From Opitutaceae bacterium (lineage in GTDB: Bacteria > Verrucomicrobiota > Verrucomicrobiia > Opitutales > Opitutaceae): DNA of 9,688 bases. Position numbers and translations under genes: made by a program. The notes under the pieces were generated by a model. It made no database searches and was not told where the DNA came from. It saw nothing but the letters and a program-made list of their open reading frames with translations. Location: positions 1 to 9,688 of the forward strand of contig JADLBI010000139.1 in assembly GCA_020847775.1 (NCBI GenBank), read 5' to 3'. How positions within the stretch are numbered: position 1 is the first letter of the stretch; each line of letters opens with the position of its first letter. This document shows, in pieces, positions 1 through 7,377 of the stretch.

Positions 1-678
1 CCGTTGGCAGACGGCATGGTAAACACCGCCTCCGCGCCCACGTTCATGCCGTCGCTGGCCAACCCCAATCGCGAGGTTGAGCGCGTGGTGTTCGGTCCGG
101 AGCTGCTCGGCTTTTATCAACGTCTCTTCGGCGGACCGATCCGCCACTTTGATTACATCTGGGCGCGTTCGCTCGGTCGCGGTCACGGCACGCCGGCGCA
201 CTGCGATCTTGTTTACATGGGCCGCGGCACGCATCGCCTGCTGACCTGCTGGGTGCCTTACGCCGAAGTGCCGCTCGAGCAAAGCCCGCTCATGCTGCTG
301 GAGGACTCGCATAAAAAATCCGATCGCATCAAAAACTACCTTGAGGTTGACGTGGACTCGTATTGCGAGAACCGCCCCGATGAGGTGCAACAGGTCAAGG
401 TCGAGGGCGGCTGGAGCCACCCCGGTTGGCTCTCGCAAAACTGCGTGTCCCTGCGCGAAAAGTTCGGTGGCCGCTGGCTCACCGCGCATTTTCAGCCCGG
501 CGATTTTCTCACCTTCCCGATGCACATGATTCACGCCTCGCTCGATAACGCCACCGACCGGGTGCGCCTCTCGACCGACACGCGTTATCAACTCGCCAGC
601 GAGCCAATCGACGAACGCTGGATCGGCGACAATCCCGCGCTCCACGGCAAAGCCGGCAAGCGCGGCCGGATTTGCTAA
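1..678 (+). CDS. PhyH-family Fe(II)/2-oxoglutarate dioxygenase, 5' end outside the window
   Basis: This is the C-terminal part (225 codons visible) of a phytanoyl-CoA-dioxygenase-like protein, an Fe(II)- and 2-oxoglutarate-dependent oxygenase. The frame is open from base 1, so the true start lies upstream; the TTG at 4 is not a convincing start. Counting that TTG as residue 1, the iron ligands are visible as HCD (H66, D68) and the distal histidine H177 in the segment HMIHASLDN. An arginine (R186 or R188) follows in DRVRLSTDTRYQ, where the family binds the 2-oxoglutarate carboxylate. The segment SPLMLLEDSHKKSD matches the usual PhyH strand and turn between the ligands. The substrate cannot be read from sequence; bacterial members hydroxylate many small molecules. 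The gene is convergent with the solute-binding operon and ends in a strong terminator. Family assignment is confident, function is not. Confidence 0.85.
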   Translation, partial: PLADGMVNTASAPTFMPSLANPNREVERVVFGPELLGFYQRLFGGPIRHFDYIWARSLGRGHGTPAHCDLVYMGRGTHRLLTCWVPYAEVPLEQSPLMLLEDSHKKSDRIKNYLEVDVDSYCENRPDEVQQVKVEGGWSHPGWLSQNCVSLREKFGGRWLTAHFQPGDFLTFPMHMIHASLDNATDRVRLSTDTRYQLASEPIDERWIGDNPALHGKAGKRGRIC

Positions 679-698
679 ACACGCAAATTCAAATGTGG

Positions 699-724
699 GG
701 CGGGGTCGCTGACCCCGCCTTTTT
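699..724 (+). terminator. Rho-independent terminator after the PhyH gene
   Basis: A perfect 9-bp GC-rich stem (GGCGGGGTC at 699-707 paired with GACCCCGCC at 711-719) with a 3-base GCT loop is followed at once by five T residues (720-724). It lies 21 bases after the PhyH stop codon. The hairpin is also one half of an inverted pair with the hairpin at 749-768. Confidence 0.85.
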
Positions 725-748
725 CGTTTCACACGCTCATCCGCTTGA

Positions 749-768
749 GCGGGATCAGCGATCCCGCC
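749..768 (-). terminator. Hairpin downstream of SBP1, possible 3' end of the - strand operon
   Basis: The stem GCGGGATC (749-756) pairs perfectly with GATCCCGC (760-767) around a 3-base loop. It starts a few bases beyond the SBP1 stop on the - strand. No T-tract follows on that strand, so intrinsic termination is uncertain; it may instead protect the mRNA 3' end. Its reverse complement equals the 700-718 hairpin except for one compensatory base-pair change (G-C to A-T), so it is a diverged inverted copy. Confidence 0.5.
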
Positions 769-773
769 CTGCA

Positions 774-2387
774 TCACGGCGCGGGCGGTTTGGTTCGCTC
801 CAGTTGCAGCTTCATCTGGAACGCCAAACCTTCGGACATGGTTTGGCCCATTTCCATCTCACGTTGCCGTGCGCGGTGGCGGCCGCCATCGGGCGCGTCC
901 TGGGCCAGACGGGCCCGCGCCACAATCTGCGCGTCCTGCGGCTTCACGAGAATGAGAGTGTTGCGGGCCTCGTTTTCGAGATCGGTGCGAATCGCGGTCG
1001 GCATCACGCGGTCGAGTTGCTCGGCGAATTTTTCCACACTGCCATTTTCGCCAGAGAGCAGGTGGTAGTTTTGATCCCACTGCATGGAGACCTCCGAGCC
1101 GATCAGATCATACGGCGCCTGCCCCAACGCGTAACCCTGGCGGTAGGATCGGAAGTTGCGGATCGGCTCGGGTATCTTCGCGCCATTGACCGCGGGCAGC
1201 CAAAGGCTGTGCTCGGAGAAAATCTGGTTGCCTTCCACGCTGGTCAGAAAGCGCAGAAAATCGACGGCCTCCTTTTTGTGCGGGCTGGCGTTGTTCAGAT
1301 ACATGGCCATCGCCGTCTCGCCCATGCCTTCGCCACCGGGCCCGCGCACATAGGCGCCGACCTCCGGGTCATCGCGCAACACCGCCGGCAGTCGCATGAT
1401 TTCTATCTCAAACGGCGCGGTGCGGCGGATGGTCGTCGCATCCCACGTGCCGGTGAAAAGGAACACCGCGTTGCCGCTGAAGAACTCGAGCATCGCGTCA
1501 TCGCGCCGCAGTTGCAGGTAGCCGGGCTTCATCGACAGTGAGAGCTCGCGCACAAGCTTTAGCCCCGCCAGCACATTGGGTTGCTCAAAATTCCAGCGGC
1601 CCTCCAAATACGCCGCGAGCACCTGCCGGTTGTAGAGGTAGAGATAGCCCGCGTCGTCGAAGCTGTGATTCAACGCCAGCAAGGGCGCGCCCCACACACT
1701 CTGCGTGAGCCACAGGCCGTTGTCGCGGCTGCCCGCCAGCCCGTGGATGGGTTTTTGGGCGCGCCGCGCGTAATCGCGGATGAGTTTCAACGCCTGACGG
1801 AACTGATCGTAGTTTTCGAAAACCGGCTCCCCGCCCACAATCTTACGGTAGAGTTCGACGTTGCAGAACAGGCGCATGCTCACCTCCGTGATGGTCACGG
1901 CGTAAATTTGCCCGGGGTCGGGCGAATCGCGCCGTGGGCCGATGAGGTTGTCGTGAAAGGTGCGTTCCCACGCGATGCCGTCCTGGGAGGTGCCGGCGTT
2001 GTAGGGGTTCGGCTGCGCGAGCTCGGCCGTCAACGGTTCAAAATAGCGCGCGGGCAAATCTTTCTGCCCCGCCAGCCATGCGCCCCATTCGAGAATATCC
2101 GTGGCGGTGCCGCCCGCCAGATTGGTGCGCAGCCACTGTTTGTAAACCGCGCCCGGGATCATGAGCTGCTCCACCTTCACCTGCGGGTTCAACTCCTCGT
2201 AGCGTTTGATCACCGCCGCGATGCCTGCGGGTGGACCGCTCTCAATCTGCCACTGCGCGATACGGCTCGTGACCGGCCGCTGCCCGCCCGGTGCCGGGGC
2301 GCGGGTGAATACCCACCACAGCGATACCCCGTAGGCCGCCGCCAACAGCGCCAGACCAAACCCCTTGGGCAACCGCGCTTTTTTCAT
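774..2387 (-). CDS. SBP1: membrane-anchored extracellular solute-binding protein, family 1 type
   Basis: The product has 537 residues. An N-terminal membrane segment (about residues 10-27, after MKKARLPKG) acts as an uncleaved anchor or signal; no lipobox cysteine is seen. The body resembles family 1 (sugar-type) ABC solute-binding proteins: VIKRYEELNP early in lobe 1, the FLFTGTWDATTIRR segment typical of the ligand cleft, and the KKEAVDFLRFLTSVEGNQIFSEHSLWLPAV hinge and capping region described here by its ends only. It is longer than usual (about 420-450 in the family) because about 70 residues, mostly helical and charged, are added at the C-terminus. The ATG at 2387 is preceded by GGAGGGGG, a good ribosome site, and overlaps the stop of the TPR gene by 4 bases, so the two are translationally coupled. 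It is homologous to SBP2. No permease or ATPase lies nearby, so it may work with distant permeases or as a sensor. The ligand is unknown. Confidence 0.85.
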   Translation of the reverse strand: MKKARLPKGFGLALLAAAYGVSLWWVFTRAPAPGGQRPVTSRIAQWQIESGPPAGIAAVIKRYEELNPQVKVEQLMIPGAVYKQWLRTNLAGGTATDILEWGAWLAGQKDLPARYFEPLTAELAQPNPYNAGTSQDGIAWERTFHDNLIGPRRDSPDPGQIYAVTITEVSMRLFCNVELYRKIVGGEPVFENYDQFRQALKLIRDYARRAQKPIHGLAGSRDNGLWLTQSVWGAPLLALNHSFDDAGYLYLYNRQVLAAYLEGRWNFEQPNVLAGLKLVRELSLSMKPGYLQLRRDDAMLEFFSGNAVFLFTGTWDATTIRRTAPFEIEIMRLPAVLRDDPEVGAYVRGPGGEGMGETAMAMYLNNASPHKKEAVDFLRFLTSVEGNQIFSEHSLWLPAVNGAKIPEPIRNFRSYRQGYALGQAPYDLIGSEVSMQWDQNYHLLSGENGSVEKFAEQLDRVMPTAIRTDLENEARNTLILVKPQDAQIVARARLAQDAPDGGRHRARQREMEMGQTMSEGLAFQMKLQLERTKPPAP

Positions 2388-3205
2388 CGGGCCCCCTCCG
2401 GATGCGCCCGCTGTTTTTTCACCTCGGTCAAGCGCTCCCTCACCTCATACGCGCGCAAATTGTCCGGATAGTCCCGCAGGTAACGCTCGAAATATTCCCC
2501 GGCCAGGTCCGGCTGCCCGGCGCGCATCGCCAGCTCGCCGATCTGCACCACCAGATCCTCCTTCGCCGTCCCCGACACCCCGCCAATCTTGTCCGCCGCC
2601 ACCAAATGCGGCAAAATGCGCTCCAGCGGCGCTTTCAGAATCACGCCGGCTTGGCCGATTTGCAGGTGCAAGTCGCGTTGCCTCTCCGGTTCGGCCAACC
2701 GCGCCAAAACAGCCTCGGCCGCCGCGATGCGGTCCTCCACGCCGGGCAGCGCGTAGAGCTTGAGCATCCCGAGTTTCACCAACCCGAGCTGCGCCCAATG
2801 GCTCGCCGGCTGTTTTTCGGCCAACGCCTCATACAACTGCGCCGCGCGCTCGTAGTCCGGTTGCAGGTGATGCAACTGCCACAAGCGCGCCTGCAAATAG
2901 CCCGCCTGCGCGGCGATCTCATCATCGCCTTTCGCCAGCTCCGCGAAAATGCGCCCGGCCTGGGCGAGGTTTTCATCGGTGGACGGTTGCAAACTCATCC
3001 ACGCCGCGCCCTCGGCCAAGCGCGACTCGCGTGGCGCGTCCGCGCCGTCGGCCGCTTTCAGCACCCGCTTGGGCTTGCTGTCCAAAATCTCGGCCCACGC
3101 CGCCCCGGGCGTCATGCCGCGCGACGCGCCCGCGCTCGCCACCAGAAAAAGCGCGCCGACCAGCAAACTGGCGCGGCAATGACCGCGATGGGTGAAAGCA
3201 AGCAC
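2384..3205 (-). CDS. TPR1: secreted TPR-like helical-repeat protein, partner of SBP1
   Basis: With the GTG start at 3205 the product has 273 residues. It opens with a signal-like N-terminus (basic THRGHCR, then the hydrophobic stretch ASLLVGALFLVASAGA). The rest is alanine- and leucine-rich helical repeat. TPR-like pairs are visible in PDYERAAQLYEALAEKQPASHW and near the C-terminus in ELAMRAGQPDLAGEYFERYLRDYP, the latter a good TPR signature. The frame stays open to a GTG at 3250 (288 residues), but the 3205 start gives nearly the same length as its paralogue TPR2 (272) and a cleaner signal peptide; neither start has a clear ribosome site. The stop overlaps the SBP1 start (ATGA). It is likely exported and acts with SBP1, by inference from coupling and duplication of the pair. 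Confidence 0.75.
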   Translation of the reverse strand: MLAFTHRGHCRASLLVGALFLVASAGASRGMTPGAAWAEILDSKPKRVLKAADGADAPRESRLAEGAAWMSLQPSTDENLAQAGRIFAELAKGDDEIAAQAGYLQARLWQLHHLQPDYERAAQLYEALAEKQPASHWAQLGLVKLGMLKLYALPGVEDRIAAAEAVLARLAEPERQRDLHLQIGQAGVILKAPLERILPHLVAADKIGGVSGTAKEDLVVQIGELAMRAGQPDLAGEYFERYLRDYPDNLRAYEVRERLTEVKKQRAHPEGAR

Positions 3206-3292
3206 GCGGGAATCGTGAAAATCCCGCCTGCGGCGACAAGCTATTACCACATGAAATTTTTCTGCCGCGGCGCGCGGCGGACCGCAAAGCCA

Positions 3293-4903
3293 TCACGGCG
3301 CTGCGCGCTGATCCAATATCCGCAGTTGCCGCGCGATCAAAAGTGCGCGCGCCTCGCTTAGGTTTTGCGCCGCCTCCAATCGTTCGCGACGCAGCATTAC
3401 CACGGTATCGTCCGAACGCAGCGCTTCTAGTCGGCGCATCGCTCCTATGCGCATGTCTTGCGAGAGCATCGACCAGCGGGCCGTGCGTTCCTCGACCACA
3501 AGCGCTTCCCGCGCCGCCGCCGGCATCTCACGATCCATCGCCTGCGCCATCTGCTCCACCCCGCCCTGCGGATCGCGCAGCAAGTAGAGGTTGCGCTTGA
3601 AGACCGAAAGGGTGTTGCCGCCGATGCCGGTGCTCACGCCCAACAACGAGTAACCATCCGGCTCCGATAGAAAGCTTTGAATGTCGGACGGCACCGGCAC
3701 CGTGCGCACGCTCGGCAACCAGCCACTATGGTCGGTGAAAATCTTGTTGCCTTCGTAGCTCGTCAGAAAACGCAGGAAATCCACCGCCTCCTTCTGGTGT
3801 GGGCTGCGCTTGTTGAGGTAAAAACCGAAGCCGGTGATGTCGTTGCCATCCGCGAAACGCCCACCCATGTAGCTACCGATCACCGGGTCGTCCTTGGTCG
3901 GTTGCGGGCAACGCAGCGCGTCCACCGGAAAATCCGCCAAGCGCCGCAACGTCGTCGCCTCCCACGTGCCGGCAAACAGGAAAAGCGCGTCGCCCTGCAA
4001 GAATTGGCGCACGGCCTCGTCGCGCTGGAACTGCAGGTAGCCGGGCTTCATCTGCGCGTCCAACTCCGACAACAACGTCAGTCCGGCTTTGACCGCGGGA
4101 TCCTCATACCTCCACGCGCCGCGCTAATAATCCCACAACACTTGGCGACTGTTGAGCGACAGAATGCCGGTGCGATCCAGCCCGAGCGAATACTTGCTCA
4201 TCACCCCGTTCATATAAAAGCCCATCAGCCAAATCGCGTTGTCGTTGCTCCCGGCGAAAGGAAACAGCGGCCGATCACGCCGCCGCGCATAATCCGCAGT
4301 CTGTTCGAAAACGCGGCGCAGGGCCGCGAAATCCTTCGGCGGCTCCGTCGAGCCGGTGATCCCCTGATACAACTTGCGGTTGGTAAACAACCGATACGAA
4401 CCACGCGTGAGCGTGACCGCGTAGTATTGGCCCGGTTCGGGCGAATACATGCGTTGGTCGAGCAATTCGTCGGCAAAGGTTTTCAGCCAAGGCACTCCCT
4501 CTAGCGGAGTCCCGCGGTTGTAGGGATTCGGCTCTAGCAACTCGTTCGTCAAAGGCTCAAAATACCGCACCGGCAAATCAGCCAAGCCGGGCAACCACGA
4601 ACCGTATTCCACCAGGTCAGGCGCGCTGTCGCCCGCGAAGTTGGTCCGCATCCACTGGATATAGACGGCACTGGGCACCTTGATCTGTTTGACCCGCACG
4701 CGCGGATTGAGCTCCTCGTAACGTTTGATCACCGCGTCGAGTCCCTCGGGCGGCCCCAACTCGATTTGCCAATGGGCGAAACGAATGGTGACCTCGCGTT
4801 GCCCACCGAGCGGCGTGGAACGGGTAAACACCCAGTAAACCGCGAAAACATAGGCGGCGGCAAATAGCAGCCAGCCCCACCACCGGCGCACCCGCGAATT
4901 CAT
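3293..4903 (-). pseudogene. SBP2: solute-binding protein gene interrupted by an in-frame amber codon
   Basis: This is a paralogue of SBP1. Reading from the ATG at 4903, 259 residues are followed by TAG at 4124-4126, after which the same frame runs on intact to a stop at 3293. Read through, the product would have 536 residues against 537 for SBP1. In one early stretch of 66 aligned residues I count 42 identities. The reading resumes as RGAWRYEDP, aligned to EGRWNFEQP in SBP1, and the TAG aligns with a leucine, so one TTG-to-TAG change explains the break. The N-terminal membrane anchor (WWGWLLFAAAYVFAVYWVF), the cleft segment FAGTWEATTLRR and the charged helical C-terminus are all present. The start at 4903 overlaps the TPR2 stop (ATGA) and has AAAGG upstream. 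An in-frame start 63 bases earlier exists but would run into the upstream gene. The alternatives to a recent pseudogene are a sequencing error or amber read-through. Confidence 0.85.
4124..4126 (-). other. In-frame TAG codon splitting SBP2
   Basis: The reading is Q-V-L-W-D-Y-stop-R-G-A-W. Both flanks are in the same frame and both align without gaps to SBP1 (QVLAAYLEGRW), where leucine occupies the stop position. The first plausible restart in frame is a TTG at 4075, too far in to restore a full lobe or a membrane anchor. Confidence 0.9.
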
Positions 4904-5718
4904 GGCGCCGCCTTTCGGACCAACGCGTGGTTGGCGTCCACCAAGCGCTGCGTGACATTGAAACATTTCGGATTGGAGGGATAGTCCCGCAGGAATCGTT
5001 CGAAGTAACGTTTCGCCCGGGCCGCATCACCAGCACGCAAGGAAAGTTCACCAATCTGTATCACGAGATCCTCCGGGGTGATACCCAACAAGCCGCTCAC
5101 CTCGTCCGCCGCGATCAAATGCGGCAGCACTTCCGTCAGCGGCAATTCGTATTCCAAAGCCGCCCATCCCAACTGGAGTTGCAAATCGCGCCGCAACGGC
5201 GGCTCGGTGATTTTTGCCAGCAGTGATTCCGCCGTGCTCATTCGTTTGTGCACCGCCCCGTCGCCACTATAAAGCGCCACCAAGGCAAGCTTCACATAAC
5301 TCAACTGTGTCCAATGACTCTCCGGCCAACGTCGCGCCAGTTCGGCAAAAAGCGCGTCCGCCCGCGCATAATCGGGCACGGCCTTTTGCACCTGATGCAT
5401 CCGCGCCTGCAAGTATTGCGCCTGCGCCGCCACGTCGTCATCGCCCGCCGCCAGATGCGCGAATCTCGGTTCGAGTTTATGCCAATCCCCTTCCGCCAAC
5501 GGCGTCCGCGCCAATGCCAATATCGCCTCGGCCAATTCGCGTGTTCGGCTTTCGCCCGCCGTCATCTCCCCCAGCATGGCCTTAGCTTCCAGTGGCTGAT
5601 TATTCGCCGCATAAGACCAGACCGTTTGCCAGTCCGAGGCCGAGGGCTCCGCGCTCAACCACGGAGCCAAGCCAGCCATGAATAGCAGGGTGCCAACAGC
5701 GGGGAGACATCGGGGCAT
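4900..5718 (-). CDS. TPR2: secreted TPR-like helical-repeat protein, partner of SBP2
   Basis: The product has 272 residues from the ATG at 5718. The N-terminus MPRCLPAVGTLLFMAGLAPW followed by LSA-EPS is a classical cleavable signal peptide, so the protein is probably periplasmic. The body is helical repeat and clearly homologous to TPR1: both contain GDDxxAAQAxYLQAR, PDYxRA, SHWxQL, VLPHLIAAD or ILPHLVAAD, DLVxQIGEL, and a last TPR motif around YFERFLRDYPSNP. The open frame extends to an ATG at 5796, but that would put 26 polar residues before the signal peptide. The stop overlaps the SBP2 start by ATGA, exactly as in the TPR1/SBP1 pair. This is the first gene of the four-gene - strand cluster; its promoter should lie in 5719-6052. 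A role as scaffold or partner of the solute-binding protein is inference from gene pairing. Confidence 0.8.
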   Translation of the reverse strand: MPRCLPAVGTLLFMAGLAPWLSAEPSASDWQTVWSYAANNQPLEAKAMLGEMTAGESRTRELAEAILALARTPLAEGDWHKLEPRFAHLAAGDDDVAAQAQYLQARMHQVQKAVPDYARADALFAELARRWPESHWTQLSYVKLALVALYSGDGAVHKRMSTAESLLAKITEPPLRRDLQLQLGWAALEYELPLTEVLPHLIAADEVSGLLGITPEDLVIQIGELSLRAGDAARAKRYFERFLRDYPSNPKCFNVTQRLVDANHALVRKAAP

Positions 5719-6052
5719 CCGCCGATGTTGAAGAGCCCCAAGCCATCCGCACAAGCCCTCACTGCGAGACCACGGGTTTCCCGCCCGCAGGACCATTAAT
5801 TGAAGGCGCCATGTTCGCCGTAAAACACCTTCGCTCCCCCGCGGCCGCAGCCGCCATTTCTGCTTGGAAAATCATTAAACAACCGCCAATGCCCTTCTCA
5901 CGAACGTCCGTCCGTGTGCTGCCAATAGCCCCCGGCGTAGCCCGGCAATTGCGGCGAAGCTCTCCGCTAATTGCGGCGATTGAACAGCCACCGCCTCCCA
6001 GCGTGACCGCATACCGCAAAGCCCGCGGCAAACTTCGGGTATGATCCAGCGC
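5719..6052. other. Gene-free stretch upstream of the TPR2/SBP2 cluster
   Basis: No convincing coding region is seen on either strand. Short open frames exist (for example 5811-6044 + and 5759-6031 -), but their translations are low-complexity alanine, proline and arginine runs without family features. The stretch must hold the promoter for the - strand TPR/SBP cluster, but I see no good -35/-10 pair. It contains the 11-bp direct repeat listed separately. Confidence 0.5.
5947..5979. repeat. 11-bp perfect direct repeat, 22-bp period
   Basis: AATTGCGGCGA occurs at 5947-5957 and again at 5969-5979, a period of 22 bases, about two helical turns. It lies some 230 bases upstream of the TPR2 start, on the side from which the cluster must be transcribed. 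The same-face spacing is what a dimeric DNA-binding regulator would need, but no known operator is recognised and chance is possible in GC-rich DNA. Confidence 0.35.
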
Positions 6053-6110
6053 GTAGCGCAGGCTTCCAAGCCTGCATTCCCCGCCGAAGCAGGCTGGAAG
6101 CCTGCGCTAC
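6053..6110. repeat. Paired REP-like hairpins in inverted orientation (BIME-like)
   Basis: The left arm (6053-6075) and right arm (6089-6110) are inverted copies that differ by one extra base in the left arm. Each arm is itself a hairpin: GCAGGCTTCCAAGCCTGC (8-bp stem) at 6058-6075 and GCAGGCTGGAAGCCTGC (7-bp stem) at 6089-6105. The outer GTAGC (6053-6057) and GCTAC (6106-6110) also pair. Thirteen bases separate the arms. The element sits at the 3' end of the methyltransferase gene and supplies its stop codon. This is the architecture of REP doublets, which RAYT transposases spread in other bacteria; no such transposase lies in this window. Confidence 0.8.
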
Positions 6111-6769
6111 TCCACACGACGCGCCAGCGTCGCGAGATACATCGGGCCGTATCGAGTCAATGGTGTCGCCCCGTCGCTCCAGTCGTCCTCATAGAATCCC
6201 GTGATTGCGAAGCCCGCCTTCAGTTGCCCGCCGATTTGGTCGTCCAGACTGTGACTGTATTCGAAAAGCTCGCCGCGTGTGATGCGGGCCTTGAGTTCGT
6301 CCGCTGGCAGACTCGTGACATCCGCATACGGCAGCCGGTATTTCACCACCAGTTGCCCCGTCTGCTCGGCTTCGTCGTGGTCGAACCAAAAATGCGCGGG
6401 ATTCATGACCCCCGCCAGCAGGCGACCGCCGGGTTTCAACACCCGGGCACACTCGCGCCACACCGGATTCACATCGGGCACAATAACGTTCGAGACCGGA
6501 TGGAAGATCAGGTCGAAGCTCGCGTCGGCAAAAACCGACAAGTCCGTCATGTCGCCTTGCACGGTGCGCACCGCCAGCCCCTCGCGCTCCGCCACCATGC
6601 GGTCGAGCGCCAGTTGCGCGCCAGAGTTGTCAAAGCTCGTCACCATCGCCCCGGCCGCCGCCAAAATCGGCACCTGCTGCCCGCCACCCGAGGCGAGCCC
6701 CAGCACCGCCTTGCCCGCCAAATCGCCGAACCACTCGCGCGGCACCGCCTTGTTCGGCGTCAGGATCAC
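6107..6769 (-). CDS. Class I SAM-dependent methyltransferase, N-terminally shortened
   Basis: The product has 220 residues from the GTG at 6769. It has a Rossmann-type methyltransferase core: motif I VLGLASGGGQQ (22-32), the acidic end of strand 2 in TSFDNS (D47), GDMTD (72-76) where the adenine-binding acidic residue lies, FDLIFHPVSN (85-94) and the LKPGGRLL motif (111-118). It would methylate an unknown substrate in the cytosol. Family members as I recall them carry about 35-45 residues before this point, usually ending in a segment like RGDWRVVLTP. Here S-A-D-W-R precedes the GTG in frame, but a TGA stop lies two codons further up, inside the end of purN, so the N-terminal helix is missing. 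It begins 7 bases after the purN stop and is last in the operon. Its stop codon lies within the REP-like arm. It may be a functional short form or a truncated relic. Confidence 0.75.
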   Translation of the reverse strand: MILTPNKAVPREWFGDLAGKAVLGLASGGGQQVPILAAAGAMVTSFDNSGAQLALDRMVAEREGLAVRTVQGDMTDLSVFADASFDLIFHPVSNVIVPDVNPVWRECARVLKPGGRLLAGVMNPAHFWFDHDEAEQTGQLVVKYRLPYADVTSLPADELKARITRGELFEYSHSLDDQIGGQLKAGFAITGFYEDDWSDGATPLTRYGPMYLATLARRVE

Positions 6770-6776
6770 GCGCCAG

Positions 6777-7370
6777 TCAGCCGATTTTCAGCCGCCCGTC
6801 AGCAATCCTTTGCAGCGTTCCCACCAAAAACGCGTGCTCCTGCGCCAATACGCGCGCGGCCAGTGCGTCCACCGTGTCTCCCGGCCGCACCGGCACTTCG
6901 CCCTGTGCCAGAATCCGCCCCTCGTCATATTCCGCATTCACGAGATGGACTGTGACACCCGTCACATGGTCGCCCGCCGTCAAAACCGCCTCATGCACCG
7001 CGCGGCCATACATACCCCGCCCACCATGTTTCGGTAACAACGAGGGATGGATGTTGATGATGCGGTCGGCATATGCCGCAAGCACCCGCGGCCCGATCTT
7101 CTTCATGAAACCGGCCAGCACGATCACGTCGCAGCCATGGCGCTGCAGTATTTCCAGCATGGCACTGTCCAGCATATCGGGATCCGGATGGGTGGCCGCA
7201 TTCAAAACCACCGCCGTCACACCCTGCGCTTCCGCGCGGGCAAGCGCCTCAGCCGAACGATTATTGCAAATGAGCACCACCGGGTTCGCCGCCAAGGCTC
7301 CCGCCCGGCACGCCGCCACCACCGCTTGCATATTCGACCCGCGATGCGATGCCAGAAATCCGAGGTTCAT
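6777..7370 (-). CDS. purN: Phosphoribosylglycinamide formyltransferase (GART)
   Basis: PurN transfers a formyl group from 10-formyl-tetrahydrofolate to GAR, the third step of purine synthesis, in the cytosol. The 197-residue product has the usual length. The phosphate loop GSN is at 11-13, and the catalytic asparagine and histidine fall at N106 and H108 in INIHPSLLP, the same numbering as the E. coli enzyme. The catalytic aspartate is D149 in NAEYDEG. The ATG at 7370 was chosen because MNLGFLASHRGSN is the canonical start; the open frame runs 38 codons further up but that part overlaps the GNAT gene. It starts 7 bases after the GNAT stop, and the methyltransferase follows 7 bases downstream, so the three genes form an operon. 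All key residues are intact. Confidence 0.95.
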   Translation of the reverse strand: MNLGFLASHRGSNMQAVVAACRAGALAANPVVLICNNRSAEALARAEAQGVTAVVLNAATHPDPDMLDSAMLEILQRHGCDVIVLAGFMKKIGPRVLAAYADRIINIHPSLLPKHGGRGMYGRAVHEAVLTAGDHVTGVTVHLVNAEYDEGRILAQGEVPVRPGDTVDALAARVLAQEHAFLVGTLQRIADGRLKIG

Positions 7371-7377
7371 GACGGTG

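Noticed and set aside
672..3361. Long open frames on the + strand opposite SBP1 and TPR1 (672-1541, 1581-2471, 2402-3361)
   Set aside because: They are rich in Arg, His, Gln and Pro without family features and lie opposite genes with clear homology to each other; typical antisense frames in GC-rich DNA.
4075..4126. Frameshift as the cause of the split in SBP2
   Set aside because: The frame is identical on both sides of the TAG and the alignment to SBP1 has no gap there; only a substitution is needed.
3677..4504. Long + strand open frame opposite SBP2
   Set aside because: Same antisense character; the - strand frame is a clear paralogue of SBP1.
5759..6044. Short open frames on both strands in the gap upstream of TPR2
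   Set aside because: Low-complexity translations, no ribosome site, no family resemblance; they overlap each other.
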